A stretch of 64,000 nucleotides of DNA from Eubacterium sp. 14-2 (GCF_000403845.2 NZ_KE159568.1:433724-497723), one strand, 5' to 3'; shown: positions 1 through 9,110, counted from the first letter of the stretch. Notes: generated by a model not told the origin, from the sequence alone. Numbers and translations are program-made.

Positions 1-662
1 ACAGACTGCCCTTCATGGAGGGCTATCAAAATACTGTTTACTTTATCTTCTGTTCCGTAAATACGATTCATCCGCTCTGCGGATACAATTGCCGGTATCC
101 AGGCTCCCGTTTCCGTAAACATACCGTCAGAATACGCAATACCTGCAATGTCAAATTTCTCCTCTTTGCCGTTTATCTGAATTGTCAGCTGTTCGCCAAT
201 GTCAAAACCATAACGGTCAGCCGTCACCCTGCCGATAATAATCTGATTTTCTTCCAGATTATCTTCCGTCCCTGTACCTTTTTCCATAAGCACCCGGTTA
301 ATTTGGTCAAGCTCAGAAACCTGGTTGTATCCGTGGAGTTTTGTGAGGAAATGTTCCCTGCCCATGGTCATATAGCCATTTGCCACAAAGCACTCTGCAG
401 TCCCTTCGTATTCCTCCTCCACCTCTTGCAGACTGTGAGAAGAGAACACGCTGCTTTCTGCTGTATTTCCCCCTTCCACCACAATATCCGCCGAACCAAA
501 ATCTTTTCTTACCACATTCATATACATTTTTTCCAGATTTCCGGACAGGGACTGTGTACTGAAGAATATGGCGGAAGACATGGCTACCGCCAGAACAATA
601 AGCAGCGTTCTTCCTTTTTTCTCCCACATATTTTTTAATACATATTTTAAAATAATTTTCAT
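1..662 (-). CDS. FtsX/MacB-type ABC transporter permease, N-terminal part (gene runs off the window)
   Basis: The gene starts at 662 and is still open at base 1, giving about 220 codons of N-terminus. The first residues (MKIILKYVLKNMWEKKGRT) followed by a hydrophobic segment (LLIVLAVAMSSAIFF) and then a soluble extracytoplasmic stretch are the pattern of FtsX/MacB permeases, in which one membrane helix precedes a periplasmic-core-like domain. Its ATG overlaps the TGA of the NRPS gene by four bases (ATGA), so it is translationally coupled to the synthetase. By context it may export the NRPS product or protect the cell from it. The ATPase partner and the C-terminus lie outside the window. Confidence 0.8.
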   Translation of the reverse strand, partial: MKIILKYVLKNMWEKKGRTLLIVLAVAMSSAIFFSTQSLSGNLEKMYMNVVRKDFGSADIVVEGGNTAESSVFSSHSLQEVEEEYEGTAECFVANGYMTMGREHFLTKLHGYNQVSELDQINRVLMEKGTGTEDNLEENQIIIGRVTADRYGFDIGEQLTIQINGKEEKFDIAGIAYSDGMFTETGAWIPAIVSAERMNRIYGTEDKVNSILIALHEGQS

Positions 663-3600
663 CTTTTTTCCCCCGACTCATTACCCGATGTGGAACATAT
701 GTTTTCCGCACACTGCTTTGGATTGTCAATGTGCACCGGAGAAGTAATTATAAAGGTTATGGTATCCGTTCCAGGGCGCACCACAAAATTTATCAGCTTC
801 ATCTGGCCTGCTTCCCGGAATCCGTCAGACTCATACCGTTCTTCACGCATATCTGCCGCATAATGCTGATAATTGTAAACAATGGCTATGCTGCGCAGAT
901 ATTCCATCAGTTTCATTCTGGATGAAACGCTGTTTTGTCCGGCCCCTCCATAGCTTTCCAGAACATTGATGCCATTGCTTTCATAATCTTTTAAATACTG
1001 TGAATAGCGTTCGTATTCTTCTGCTCCATCTCCGGAAGCAATAAAAGGTATATAATCTATGAATTCACCAATGGAATCATAACAGCTGCAGCTGCCGGTG
1101 CGCCGACCGTCACTTATGGTAACAAAAGGCACATCCCACAGTTCAAAATGCTTTCTCATAATTGCCAGAAAGACCTGAAAAGCCATCCGGGCCATCCGTT
1201 CATCCGCTGTAATCCCGGTATGTTCTCGGAGCAAAGGTTTCATATCAACTGTGAATTTCCATACCATGTTTTCCCTGCCTCTGACCATCCGTTTCAGTTT
1301 CCTGCTCCTTAAGGTAAACTCACTGATCTGTTCGCTCAGCTCCTGATGAGCCCCGGCCAGCTTTTGCACATCATCCGCATATGCAAAACAGGTATATGCT
1401 TTTTTGCAGATAACCTCCCCATTCCTTCTGTACTTGTCATAAAAATCCCTTATTTCATCCTCAAAAATTCTGCGGCTTAATCCGTCAAAGATCATATGAT
1501 TTGCGGAAAAACAGAGGATGTGCGACGCACAGTTAAACCGTATCAGAGCCACACGCCACTGCAGCCTGCCGCCTGTTCTGTACTTTGCATGGTAAAACTC
1601 AGGGATAATAATTTCATCCATTATCTTATCCTGGCAGGTTTCCTCATACCCGGAAAGGTCAAGCAGGGGGATTTCAATATCGGGCACGCCTGAATATTCT
1701 CTCCAGTACCCACCCTCCCACAGAATGCACCGCAGCAGAGGCTCCGACTCAATCACCGCTTTCATGGCCCCGTTCAGCGCTTTCCGGTCCGGCAGTCCAT
1801 GAAATCCGAGCAATGTCCCGTTATTTTCCGGAATATACTTTCTCACATACTGGGCTGCGGTAAGCGCCCGTTCCGCTGTCTCTTCTGCAGAAGTTATCCT
1901 TTCGCCCATACGCCTGTTCTCTGCTGTCAGACGCTTAACTTCTCTGCGTATTTCATCGGCCGCATACTCTGTTTTTAAATTCAGAAAAGACGCTGTTTCT
2001 TCGCCGTTACCGTCAATTTCGTCCGGAAGGACCACCGCCTCTTCATTCAACGGCCTGATATAGTGCGGGTGCAGGGGACTTTCAAAATTTTCCCTTATCA
2101 TGTCCAGCAGCCCGTCATCCGGTTCTTCCTCCGTAAACATGACATTTATGAAGCCATTCCCCTTATGGACTCTGACATATCGTGCATCCTGCCCGGTATG
2201 CTCAATTACCATATCTTCAACATCCTGCATGTCATTCTGGCTCATCGACGCTCTAAAGGTTTCAATCAGCCCGGCCAGCTCCCGTATGGTAATGCCTGCA
2301 AACACCTTCGCAACCGGCAGTTCATAACCAAATTTCAGTCTGATTTTACTGAGCAGCAGCATTATGTTCAGGGAATTTCCGCCGCCTGCAAGAAAATCAC
2401 AGGTAACGCTGAAACGATTTTTGCAAAGGACTTCACACCACACCTGTTCCACTTCTTTTTCCAGTTCCGTTTCTCCTTCCACATAATTTTCTTCTCCGTA
2501 ATTTTCCGGTTCCTCCAGCGCATCATAATCCACCTTATTGTTGCGGGTCAGAGGCAGTGCCTCCAGACGTACAAACCCTGAAGGACACATATACTCAGGA
2601 AGCAGCCGGCCTATGTGGGCGGAGAGTTCCCCCTGCTCATACTCCCGGTCCCCGGTATAGTACCCGATGATAAAGAGAGAACTTTCCTCAGAAGAAAATG
2701 CTTTCACCGCACACCCTGTAATGCCCGGACAGCTTCCCAGCGCCGTTTCCACTGCGTTGAGTTCAACCCGAAATCCCCGGATCTTAATCTGACGGTCCTT
2801 CCGGCCAATATATTCCATATTGCCGTCCGGTAAAATACGCCCGATGTCTCCGGTTTTAAACAGTTTGTCCTCCTGATTGCCATCCCCGAAAGGATTGGGA
2901 ATAAATCGTTCTTCATTCTGTTTCTCATCATTGCAGTAGCCAAGGGACCCATAAGGCGTGCGGATGTATATATGCCCCTCCTGTCCGGCAGCGCACAGCT
3001 GCATATGCTCATCCAGCAAGAGCACCTGCGCGCCTTTCATGGGTTTGCCGATGGGAATGGCTGCACGGTCTGCATCCGATGGTTTTACACAGTAAAATAA
3101 TTTTGCCAGGGTTGTTTCCGTGGGCCCGTATAAGTTTACAATCCCCACGCGCTCTCCATATAAATCGTACCATCCGGAAAGCAGTCTGCCTTCCAGACGT
3201 TCCCCTGCCAGCAGAATATATTTTAATGCGGGAAAATCCCCGGATGTAAGACTGTCACTCTGCAAAAGCAGCCTGAAAAGGCTGGGGGTGGCGTGTATCA
3301 CGGAAATGCTTTCTTCTTCCACAAACTGTTTCAGACAGTTTCCGTCCAGAAGCTGTTCCCTGCGTTCCGGAATCGCAATACAGGCCCCTGCTGCAAGGGG
3401 AGTAAAAATATCCCGCAAAAAAGGATCGTGGCAGACAGGGGTAAACTGGGAAAATACAGAATTTTCATCTATTTCAAACTGTCTGATTTCCCAGCAGACA
3501 AAATGATACAGTCCTATATTCCGCCCGATGATGCCTTTCGGGACCCCTGTTGTCCCTGAGGTAAAATATATGTACAGAGGAGAATCTTCCCCGCACTCCG

Positions 3601-4018
3601 TATGAAATCCGCATGTTTTATATTGGGACGGCCTTTGGGTATCAATGTTAATCTCCGGCGGATGCTCTTCCATGCCATTAATAATTTCCGTACTTTCTTC
3701 ATCCGTCAGGACCAGGTCAGCCAAAGCCAGCATATGCTTTACCATCTCAGCAGGATATTCCGGATTTATCGGCAGAAAACATACCGCTGATTTTACTGCT
3801 GCAAGGATACAGCAGATCATTTCAAGGGGATCCCGCAGCATCATGGCGGCGCATTTTCCGTCAGGCGCCAGTTCGGACATCAGCGAAGCGTATTGTTCTG
3901 CCTTACCATCCAGCTGAGCATATGTAATCTTTTTCCCTCTGTAACTGACTGCCGTCCTGTCCGAATGTCTGGCAAAACTGTTCTGAAGCAATCTTTGCAT
4001 TATGTACCTGTTGTTCAT
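659..4018 (-). CDS. Nonribosomal peptide synthetase, single module A-T-C
   Basis: 1119 aa. Adenylation core motifs are visible in order: A3 (TSGTTGVPKG, about 153-162), A5 (NLYGPTET, 295-302), A7/A8 (KTGDIGR and IGRKDRQIKIRGFRVEL, 388-420) and A10 with the catalytic Lys (NNKVD, 493-497). The A4 region reads HDPFLRDIF, unlike the common FDxSVWE form, so the substrate cannot be read off by the usual code. A carrier domain follows with the pantetheine Ser in GGGNSL (about 549). After a charged linker (590-710) comes a condensation-like domain whose HHxxxDG motif is NHMIFDG (about 840-846), first His replaced by Asn. No thioesterase or reductase is seen, so release must occur elsewhere or by the terminal C domain. 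SD AAAGGAATACAG supports this ATG, which lies inside the upstream PPTase gene. Confidence 0.9.
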   Translation of the reverse strand: MNNRYIMQRLLQNSFARHSDRTAVSYRGKKITYAQLDGKAEQYASLMSELAPDGKCAAMMLRDPLEMICCILAAVKSAVCFLPINPEYPAEMVKHMLALADLVLTDEESTEIINGMEEHPPEINIDTQRPSQYKTCGFHTECGEDSPLYIYFTSGTTGVPKGIIGRNIGLYHFVCWEIRQFEIDENSVFSQFTPVCHDPFLRDIFTPLAAGACIAIPERREQLLDGNCLKQFVEEESISVIHATPSLFRLLLQSDSLTSGDFPALKYILLAGERLEGRLLSGWYDLYGERVGIVNLYGPTETTLAKLFYCVKPSDADRAAIPIGKPMKGAQVLLLDEHMQLCAAGQEGHIYIRTPYGSLGYCNDEKQNEERFIPNPFGDGNQEDKLFKTGDIGRILPDGNMEYIGRKDRQIKIRGFRVELNAVETALGSCPGITGCAVKAFSSEESSLFIIGYYTGDREYEQGELSAHIGRLLPEYMCPSGFVRLEALPLTRNNKVDYDALEEPENYGEENYVEGETELEKEVEQVWCEVLCKNRFSVTCDFLAGGGNSLNIMLLLSKIRLKFGYELPVAKVFAGITIRELAGLIETFRASMSQNDMQDVEDMVIEHTGQDARYVRVHKGNGFINVMFTEEEPDDGLLDMIRENFESPLHPHYIRPLNEEAVVLPDEIDGNGEETASFLNLKTEYAADEIRREVKRLTAENRRMGERITSAEETAERALTAAQYVRKYIPENNGTLLGFHGLPDRKALNGAMKAVIESEPLLRCILWEGGYWREYSGVPDIEIPLLDLSGYEETCQDKIMDEIIIPEFYHAKYRTGGRLQWRVALIRFNCASHILCFSANHMIFDGLSRRIFEDEIRDFYDKYRRNGEVICKKAYTCFAYADDVQKLAGAHQELSEQISEFTLRSRKLKRMVRGRENMVWKFTVDMKPLLREHTGITADERMARMAFQVFLAIMRKHFELWDVPFVTISDGRRTGSCSCYDSIGEFIDYIPFIASGDGAEEYERYSQYLKDYESNGINVLESYGGAGQNSVSSRMKLMEYLRSIAIVYNYQHYAADMREERYESDGFREAGQMKLINFVVRPGTDTITFIITSPVHIDNPKQCAENICSTSGNESGEKR

Positions 4019-4670
4019 CTGTATTCCTTTCCCTTATTAATCTTTCGCATTGTTCCCTGACCGTGTGCAGACACAGTTTTGACAGTTCCAGTTTCTCCTC
4101 AGATGTTACTGCCACAACATAGTCCCTGTACAGATAACTGTCTGATACGACGCCTTCATTCCACTCACCGCTTTTTATGGTAAATTCATTCATTTTGTAG
4201 CATATCCCCAAAGATTTATACTTGCCGTAACTTTCTTTCAGGGCCCACACTCTGGTAAATGCTTCCTTTGTCCTGTCCAGACCGGCAGAATCTGCCTCTT
4301 CTCTGCTCATAAACAGCGGTGCAAGCCGGGCATCGTAGCATACATAATCCTGGATATCGACACCCACTTCTTTCCCGGACACAGCGCAGGCAGCCCCTTT
4401 TCTGCAGTGAGAAATATTAAAATATATCTGCCGTCCATCTGCCAGATGCGGTTTTCCATTTTCAGCTATGACTATTTCAGGCCTTTCTCTGATTCCGTAT
4501 TCCATGCTGAGGCCAACCCTCAGCAAAAGATAGGAGAGCTTTGACAGGATCCGATCTGTTCTGTATCTGTATCTGGCTGCATATTCCAGCCTTTCTGCCG
4601 GTATGTATTTATCCAGCTCATGTTCGACTCCGGCTGTCACCCCGTCCAGTTCGTCACAAAAGTAAACCAT
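3903..4670 (-). CDS. 4'-phosphopantetheinyl transferase, Sfp type
   Basis: Transfers phosphopantetheine from CoA to a carrier-protein Ser, here most likely Ser549 of the adjacent NRPS. The two diagnostic motifs are clear: GVDIQ (about 105-109, Mg-binding Asp) and WALKESYGK (about 144-152), after an ISH motif (NISHC). ATG 4670 is preferred to TTG 4676 because GGGAG sits seven bases upstream of the ATG. The catalytic domain should end near residue 210; the last roughly 40 residues have low family character and are encoded in the 116 bases shared with the NRPS start in another reading frame. It begins 23 bases after the AccDA stop, inside the same operon. Confidence 0.92.
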   Translation of the reverse strand: MVYFCDELDGVTAGVEHELDKYIPAERLEYAARYRYRTDRILSKLSYLLLRVGLSMEYGIRERPEIVIAENGKPHLADGRQIYFNISHCRKGAACAVSGKEVGVDIQDYVCYDARLAPLFMSREEADSAGLDRTKEAFTRVWALKESYGKYKSLGICYKMNEFTIKSGEWNEGVVSDSYLYRDYVVAVTSEEKLELSKLCLHTVREQCERLIRERNTDEQQVHNAKIASEQFCQTFGQDGSQLQREKDYICSAGW

Positions 4671-4693
4671 TTTCAAACTCCCGTCATGCCGTA

Positions 4694-6316
4694 TCAGTAT
4701 TTTCTGTAGCGCCGGTATCTTTCGTCCACAATATCCTTCTCACTCTTATTGCTGTATCTCTCCATAAACTGCAGTATTTCTCTGTTCAGCACCCTGCACA
4801 CACAATCTATATTTCTGCTGTTTACTGCTTCTTTTTCTTCTATCACCTTATCCACAATCTGCAGCCTGCATAAATCATCTGCTTCCATTTTCATTTCTCT
4901 CGCCGCTTCTTTTGCCCTTCTGTTATCCTTCCACAGAATACTTGCATAGCCCTCCGGAGACAGGATGGAATAAACTGCATTTTCCATCATCCACACCTCG
5001 TTGGCCACAGCCAGGGCCAATGCGCCTCCGCTGTATCCCTCTCCAATGAGAACAGACAGTATGGGCACTTTAATGGCTGCGGCCTCCTCAAGGAGATTTG
5101 CAATCATGGTGCCCTGACCTGCTTCTTCCGCTTCCCTTCCGCAGGCTGCGCCGATGGTATCTATAAAACATATAACCGGCCTGTGAAACTTCTCCGCCTG
5201 TTTCATCAGCCTTAATACCTTTCTGTAACCACAGGGCAGCATCATTCCCCAGTTCCTGTATACCGCATCTTTCAGGCTTTTTTTCCCTCTTTCCTGACCG
5301 ATGACAGTCACTGCCTGACCATGGAATTCTGCAATTCCGGCCACCACAGCATGGTCATCCCCGGAAATCCTGTCGCCTTTTAATTCCACAAATACCTGAA
5401 AAAGCCTGTCGATATAATCTCTGCTCATGGGCCTGTCCGCTGAACGGGCATATTTCACCTTTTCCCAGGGAGTCAGGCATGTTCTGTTTTTTCTGACCGT
5501 CAACGGTTTTATGTTCCACTTCCGGTATCTGGCAGTTCCGTTTTTTCTGTGCAGCTCCAAAAGCAGCCCCAGCCTGTCCCTGGTTTCTTCCCGCAGCATA
5601 ACTTCGTCCACAAATCCATGGGCCACCTGAAATTCCGCTGTCTGAAATTCGTCCGGCAGCCTGTCTCCCACATTCTGTTCTATCACTCTTCGGCCTGCAA
5701 AACCTACAACTGCACTTTTTTCAGCAAATATAATATCCGCAAGCATTGCGAAGCTGGCTGTCACCCCGCCCATGGTGGGATTTGTCAGTACAGAAATATA
5801 CAGCAGCCCTTCTTCACTGTGTTTCTGTACCGCAGCGGCGGTTTTGCTCATCTGCATCAGGGAAATAATTCCCTCCTGCATACGGGCGCCTCCGGAACAG
5901 GAAAACAAGATAACCGGTAATTTTTTTTCCGTTGCCCGCTCAAATAAACGTGTAACTTTTTCGCCTACCACATACCCCATGCTTGCCATTAAAAATCTTG
6001 AATCCATCACTCCGATGGCCGCGGAAATCCCGTTGATTTTTATTTCTCCTGTGATAACAGCTTCTTTCAGATTATACTTTTCCGAAGTCTCTGCCAGTTT
6101 CTGCGCATAGGCATCTTCTATCCCTGAAACATCCAGTTCCAGATTCTGATCCCATTCCCGGAAACTTTCCTCGTCAGCCAGAGACTGTATCCTCTCATCT
6201 GCATGAAATCTCAGATAGCCGCCGCATTCCGGACAAATGAAATAATTCTCCTTCAGAAGTTTCCTGTCAGTTTTTGCATTACATGCTCTGCATATTCTGT
6301 AATCTGTCTTTTGCAT
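4694..6316 (-). CDS. Fused acetyl-CoA carboxylase carboxyltransferase (AccD-AccA in one chain)
   Basis: 540 aa carrying both halves of the carboxyltransferase that moves the carboxyl group from carboxybiotin to acetyl-CoA to make malonyl-CoA. The beta (AccD) half has a four-Cys zinc ribbon (Cys9, 12, 28, 31) and the motifs SGGARMQEG, NPTMGGVTASF and FQTAEFQVAHGFVD. The alpha (AccA) half begins near residue 280 with RGKKSLKDAVYRNWGM, FIDTIGAACGREAEEAGQG and GEGYSGGALALAVAN. Biotin carboxylase and biotin carrier genes are absent here, so it would need housekeeping partners or genes beyond base 1. Placed between a regulator and PPTase/NRPS genes, it is inferred to feed malonyl-CoA to a specialised metabolite. 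SD GAGGTAATGGG precedes the ATG. Confidence 0.9.
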   Translation of the reverse strand: MQKTDYRICRACNAKTDRKLLKENYFICPECGGYLRFHADERIQSLADEESFREWDQNLELDVSGIEDAYAQKLAETSEKYNLKEAVITGEIKINGISAAIGVMDSRFLMASMGYVVGEKVTRLFERATEKKLPVILFSCSGGARMQEGIISLMQMSKTAAAVQKHSEEGLLYISVLTNPTMGGVTASFAMLADIIFAEKSAVVGFAGRRVIEQNVGDRLPDEFQTAEFQVAHGFVDEVMLREETRDRLGLLLELHRKNGTARYRKWNIKPLTVRKNRTCLTPWEKVKYARSADRPMSRDYIDRLFQVFVELKGDRISGDDHAVVAGIAEFHGQAVTVIGQERGKKSLKDAVYRNWGMMLPCGYRKVLRLMKQAEKFHRPVICFIDTIGAACGREAEEAGQGTMIANLLEEAAAIKVPILSVLIGEGYSGGALALAVANEVWMMENAVYSILSPEGYASILWKDNRRAKEAAREMKMEADDLCRLQIVDKVIEEKEAVNSRNIDCVCRVLNREILQFMERYSNKSEKDIVDERYRRYRKY

Positions 6317-6336
6317 CCCATTACCTCAAACAAAAA

Positions 6337-6702
6337 TTATATGTCATATATATCAGAAACAATTTTGCACTGTTCACTTCTCAGGGTATACCGCAGGCTT
6401 TTTACCATAGACAGGATAATTTTCATCTCATAATCCGAGCAGCAGCTCAGTTCCTCCATAAGTACATGTTTCATATCCAGATTTTCTCTCACTTCCGGAT
6501 AAAAAACCTGATAAAGGGGCAGATTTAATTCCCTCACCAGCATACTCAAAATTTCAAATTTAGGGTTCCCCGTATTATTTTCAATATCTAAAATGGTTCT
6601 TTTACAAACGCCAATCTTCTCCGCCAACGCTTCCTGAGATAAATTTTGTGTCCTTCTCGCTGAGCGAACAGCGTTTCCCAATGCAACCATTAATTTATCC
6701 AT
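6337..6702 (-). CDS. XRE-family helix-turn-helix regulator of the NRPS operon
   Basis: About 121 aa. The first 65 residues form a Cro/C1-type HTH (AVRSARRTQNLSQEALAEKIG then KRTILDIENNTGNPKFE), followed by a C-terminal helical region with a CCSDYEMKIIL stretch. It is the first gene of the operon and ends 20 bases before AccDA, so it is expected to regulate the cluster, perhaps including itself. ATG 6702 is chosen because a consensus promoter lies so close that transcription should start near 6714, leaving a 5' leader of about 12 bases with GGGGTGAGG; an alternative GTG at 6711 would be almost leaderless. Confidence 0.85.
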   Translation of the reverse strand: MDKLMVALGNAVRSARRTQNLSQEALAEKIGVCKRTILDIENNTGNPKFEILSMLVRELNLPLYQVFYPEVRENLDMKHVLMEELSCCSDYEMKIILSMVKSLRYTLRSEQCKIVSDIYDI

Positions 6703-6720
6703 CCACCTCACCCCTTAAAT

Positions 6721-6749
6721 ATTTTAAACAGGATTCCGGACAGCGTCAA
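6721..6749 (-). promoter_or_regulatory. Sigma-A-type promoter of the NRPS operon
   Basis: Reading the minus strand, TTGACG (6749-6744) and TAAAAT (6726-6721) are separated by exactly 17 bases. The first gene starts about 20 bases downstream of the -10 box, so the transcript leader should be very short. Confidence 0.7.
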
Positions 6750-7066
6750 TCCACCTGCAATTCATCAAAAAACGAGTTTTTATTCACTTTTTCGACATTC
6801 TGACCAGGGCATTGCAATCTTTAGAATCCAAAGTCAAAACACCCATTACAACATACCAGAAGGTGCCCATATGACACTTTCCGGGGATTTTCAGTTTTTA
6901 TAAGGAAAAGAACTGTTGGAAAATATACGGAAAAAAGACCGGAAACTGTGAACTTTTTTACATTCCCGGAAGAAAAATAACAGAACTGTTGTTTTGGGAA
7001 TATCCCGGATGATAACCTGAGCCCCATTGATAATACATCTTCATATTCTTTTGGAACTCAGCCAGT
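6750..7066. other. Intergenic stretch without a recognisable gene
   Basis: About 317 bases separate the NRPS operon promoter from the EamA gene. A 68-codon minus-strand frame (6821-7027) lacks a ribosome site and has no family character. No terminator-grade hairpin or RNA family was recognised. Confidence 0.5.
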
Positions 7067-7480
7067 TTACAGTACCATAAGCAATGTTCCTGTTCCGATT
7101 AAGATGCATCCAACAATGGATTTTGGCGTAACATCTTCATGCAGGAACAAAAATGCCAACAGGATAGTAATCACCGTACTTAACTTATCAACCGGCACAA
7201 CCTTTGATGCTTCCCCCATTTGTAATGCTCTGTAATAACACAGCCAGGAAGCGCCTGTTGCCAGTCCGGACAAAATCAAAAACACCCAGCTTTTCTTTCC
7301 AATCTCACTTATGCCAGTTTGTGCGTTCGTAAGAAAAACCATTCCCCATGCCATTACAAGCACTACAAATGTACGGATTGCCGTTGCAAGGTTGGAATTC
7401 ACCCCATCAATTCCGATTTTGGCAAGTATTGATGTCAGAGCAGCAAATAAAGATGACAATACAGCAAACAATAACCACAT
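7067..7480 (-). CDS. EamA/DMT-family membrane protein, single domain
   Basis: 137 aa with four to five hydrophobic segments, the length of one EamA repeat. It opens with LLFAVLSSLFAALTSILAKIG and contains the family-like ATGASWLCYYRALQMG and VVPVDKLSTVITILLAFLF. Full-length drug/metabolite transporters have two such repeats; single-repeat proteins act as dimers. The substrate cannot be inferred. SD AAAGGAG sits before the ATG at 7480. It stands alone between the NRPS promoter region and the hairpin repeat at 7578. Confidence 0.85.
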   Translation of the reverse strand: MWLLFAVLSSLFAALTSILAKIGIDGVNSNLATAIRTFVVLVMAWGMVFLTNAQTGISEIGKKSWVFLILSGLATGASWLCYYRALQMGEASKVVPVDKLSTVITILLAFLFLHEDVTPKSIVGCILIGTGTLLMVL

Positions 7481-7577
7481 ATTTTATTTCTCCTTTCGTG
7501 TCAGAACATATTAACTTTTATCAGAAATAAACTCTGTATCATATCCAGGCATTTCCATTGCCTGTTACAATCCCAAA

Positions 7578-7656
7578 GAAAATAAGGATTTCCGGACACG
7601 TCAAATGTGTCGAAAACCCTTTGTTTTTCGATTTTCCCCGATATTTTTTACCAATG
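7578..7656. repeat. Dispersed hairpin repeat, copy 1
   Basis: An imperfect inverted repeat (AAGGATTTCCGGACACG, loop, TGTGTCGAAAACCCTT) followed by TTTTCCCCGATATTTT. Related sequence occurs near 15551 and 23864. It lies directly downstream of the methyltransferase gene and could terminate minus-strand transcription. This is the most diverged of the three copies. Confidence 0.55.
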
Positions 7657-7666
7657 GTCTTTTTTG

Positions 7667-8467
7667 TCATTTCTTTTCTCCTACAAAAAGCAGATGGTTG
7701 GTCATGCCAAGCAATTCCGGCTTTTCACAGATGTAAAAGTGATAACGAAGATACTGCGCGTAGTCCTCTTCGCTCATTTCGTTAATCCCTGCCGCCAAAA
7801 GCTCGCTTGCGCCATCGGATGCTACCTCGTGCAACACGTTTACGCCGCCATCTGCAAGAAGTTTTCTGGCAGCACCAACCGTATGGAACACAAACGGAAA
7901 GTTGTTGAGCCGGAAGGTTTCTTTGTCGTAATCACCATTTGAAAAATAATTAACATCATATTCAAATTCAGTAAGAAAAACAAAGTCGTTTGAGATAAAA
8001 GCAAAGAAAATTTTGCCCCCGTCTTTACAGACGCGTTTTGCTTCCATGATACATTTCTGTTTGTCCCCATCATTTTCCAAATGGTAAAGGGGACCGAACA
8101 GAAGCACGATGTCAAATGACCTGTCCTCATAGCGTGACAGGTCAAGGGCGTTGCCCTGAACCAGGTCCATCTTATCTTCGGGTATCAGTTTCTTTTTGAA
8201 AGCGGCAATATTGGCATCGGCAAGTTCAAGGGCAGACACTTCGTATCCTTTACGTGCAAAGTAAAGGCTGTATTCGCCTGCACCTGCGCCAATATCGAGT
8301 ATCCTGTCTCCCTTTTTCAGGTATTTCTCTATATAGTGAACATTTGTTAAAAATTCCACACGTGCGGCCTTTGAATGACTGAGCCTTGTATCCTCGTTAA
8401 ATATATCATAGGTTCTGTTCACACGTTCACTTTCATTTTCTATTTTTGCAAGTTGTTCAAAATCCAT
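7667..8467 (-). CDS. Class I SAM-dependent methyltransferase
   Basis: 266 aa. Motif I ILDIGAGAGEYSLYFARKG (about 56-74), the acidic strand ALELADANIAAFK, then SFDIVLLFGPLYHL (motif IV region) define a Rossmann-fold methyltransferase of the small-molecule type. The substrate is unknown; the C-terminal half is a variable cap. SD AAGGAGTAAACC precedes the ATG. The gene appears monocistronic and is followed within ten bases by hairpin repeat copy 1, which may act as its terminator. Confidence 0.88.
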   Translation of the reverse strand: MDFEQLAKIENESERVNRTYDIFNEDTRLSHSKAARVEFLTNVHYIEKYLKKGDRILDIGAGAGEYSLYFARKGYEVSALELADANIAAFKKKLIPEDKMDLVQGNALDLSRYEDRSFDIVLLFGPLYHLENDGDKQKCIMEAKRVCKDGGKIFFAFISNDFVFLTEFEYDVNYFSNGDYDKETFRLNNFPFVFHTVGAARKLLADGGVNVLHEVASDGASELLAAGINEMSEEDYAQYLRYHFYICEKPELLGMTNHLLFVGEKK

Positions 8468-8752
8468 GGTTTACTCCTTATATACAAAGTACACGTTCTC
8501 AACGGGCAAATTGGTTATATATTCCTTCACCCGTTGCTCTCGCTTTTCTTCCACGCAAGCCAATCCTTATCAGGTACAGTGGAGCGCGGCCTGGTCATAA
8601 TCGTATCACAGGGAAAGCTCCTGCATTTTCATTCATTGCTTCAAAATTGCCCCTCCCCGATATACTAACCGACCAATGTGAGATGATTGGCTACATTTAT
8701 TCTAATATCTTTCATTCTATATTGGATTTTCAAAAAACCAGTGCCATTTTGG

Positions 8753-9085
8753 TTACTCCCTGTTATTTTCGCCCCAGACACATAACTGATCCAAAACATC
8801 CATCAGGGACCTGCCCCTGTCACTCAGGCTGTATTCCACCTTTGGAGGTATCTGTGGATATTCTTTTCTGATAATAAGCCGGTCCGCCTCCAGTTCCTTC
8901 AGATTGCCGCTGAGTGTTTTGTCTGACACATTTTTCAGATACCGTTTCAACTCGTTGAATCTGACAACGCCAAACTCCATCAGACAGTAAAGGATGACCA
9001 TTTTGTGTTTGCCGGATATCAGGGACAACGTATAACTGAATCCCGTATCCTCAAAATTCGCCTCGCCAATATAATTCTTTATCAT
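8753..9085 (-). CDS. HxlR-family winged-helix regulator
   Basis: 110 aa with the HxlR core: ISGKHKMVILYCLMEFG, RFNELKRYLKNVSDKTLSGNLKELEADRLI and a wing ending PPKVEYSLSDRGRSLM. HxlR proteins are MarR-like repressors or activators, often sensing electrophiles or redox state through cysteines; here Cys34 and Cys102 are the only ones and the N-terminal Cys typical of YodB/HypR is missing. It is divergent from the flavin reductase gene at 9192 with about 106 bases between them, so that gene is its likely target. SD AAAGGAAAG supports the start. Confidence 0.88.
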   Translation of the reverse strand: MIKNYIGEANFEDTGFSYTLSLISGKHKMVILYCLMEFGVVRFNELKRYLKNVSDKTLSGNLKELEADRLIIRKEYPQIPPKVEYSLSDRGRSLMDVLDQLCVWGENNRE

Positions 9086-9110
9086 CTTACACTTTCCTTT
9101 AAGATAGTAC

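Noticed and set aside
15..638. Plus-strand 207-codon frame at the left edge
   Set aside because: It is antisense to the FtsX-type permease frame, which has coding character and is coupled by ATGA to the NRPS gene.
6821..7027. 68-codon minus frame in the gap before the EamA gene
   Set aside because: No ribosome site, no family character, and Cys/Phe-rich composition like non-coding AT-rich DNA.
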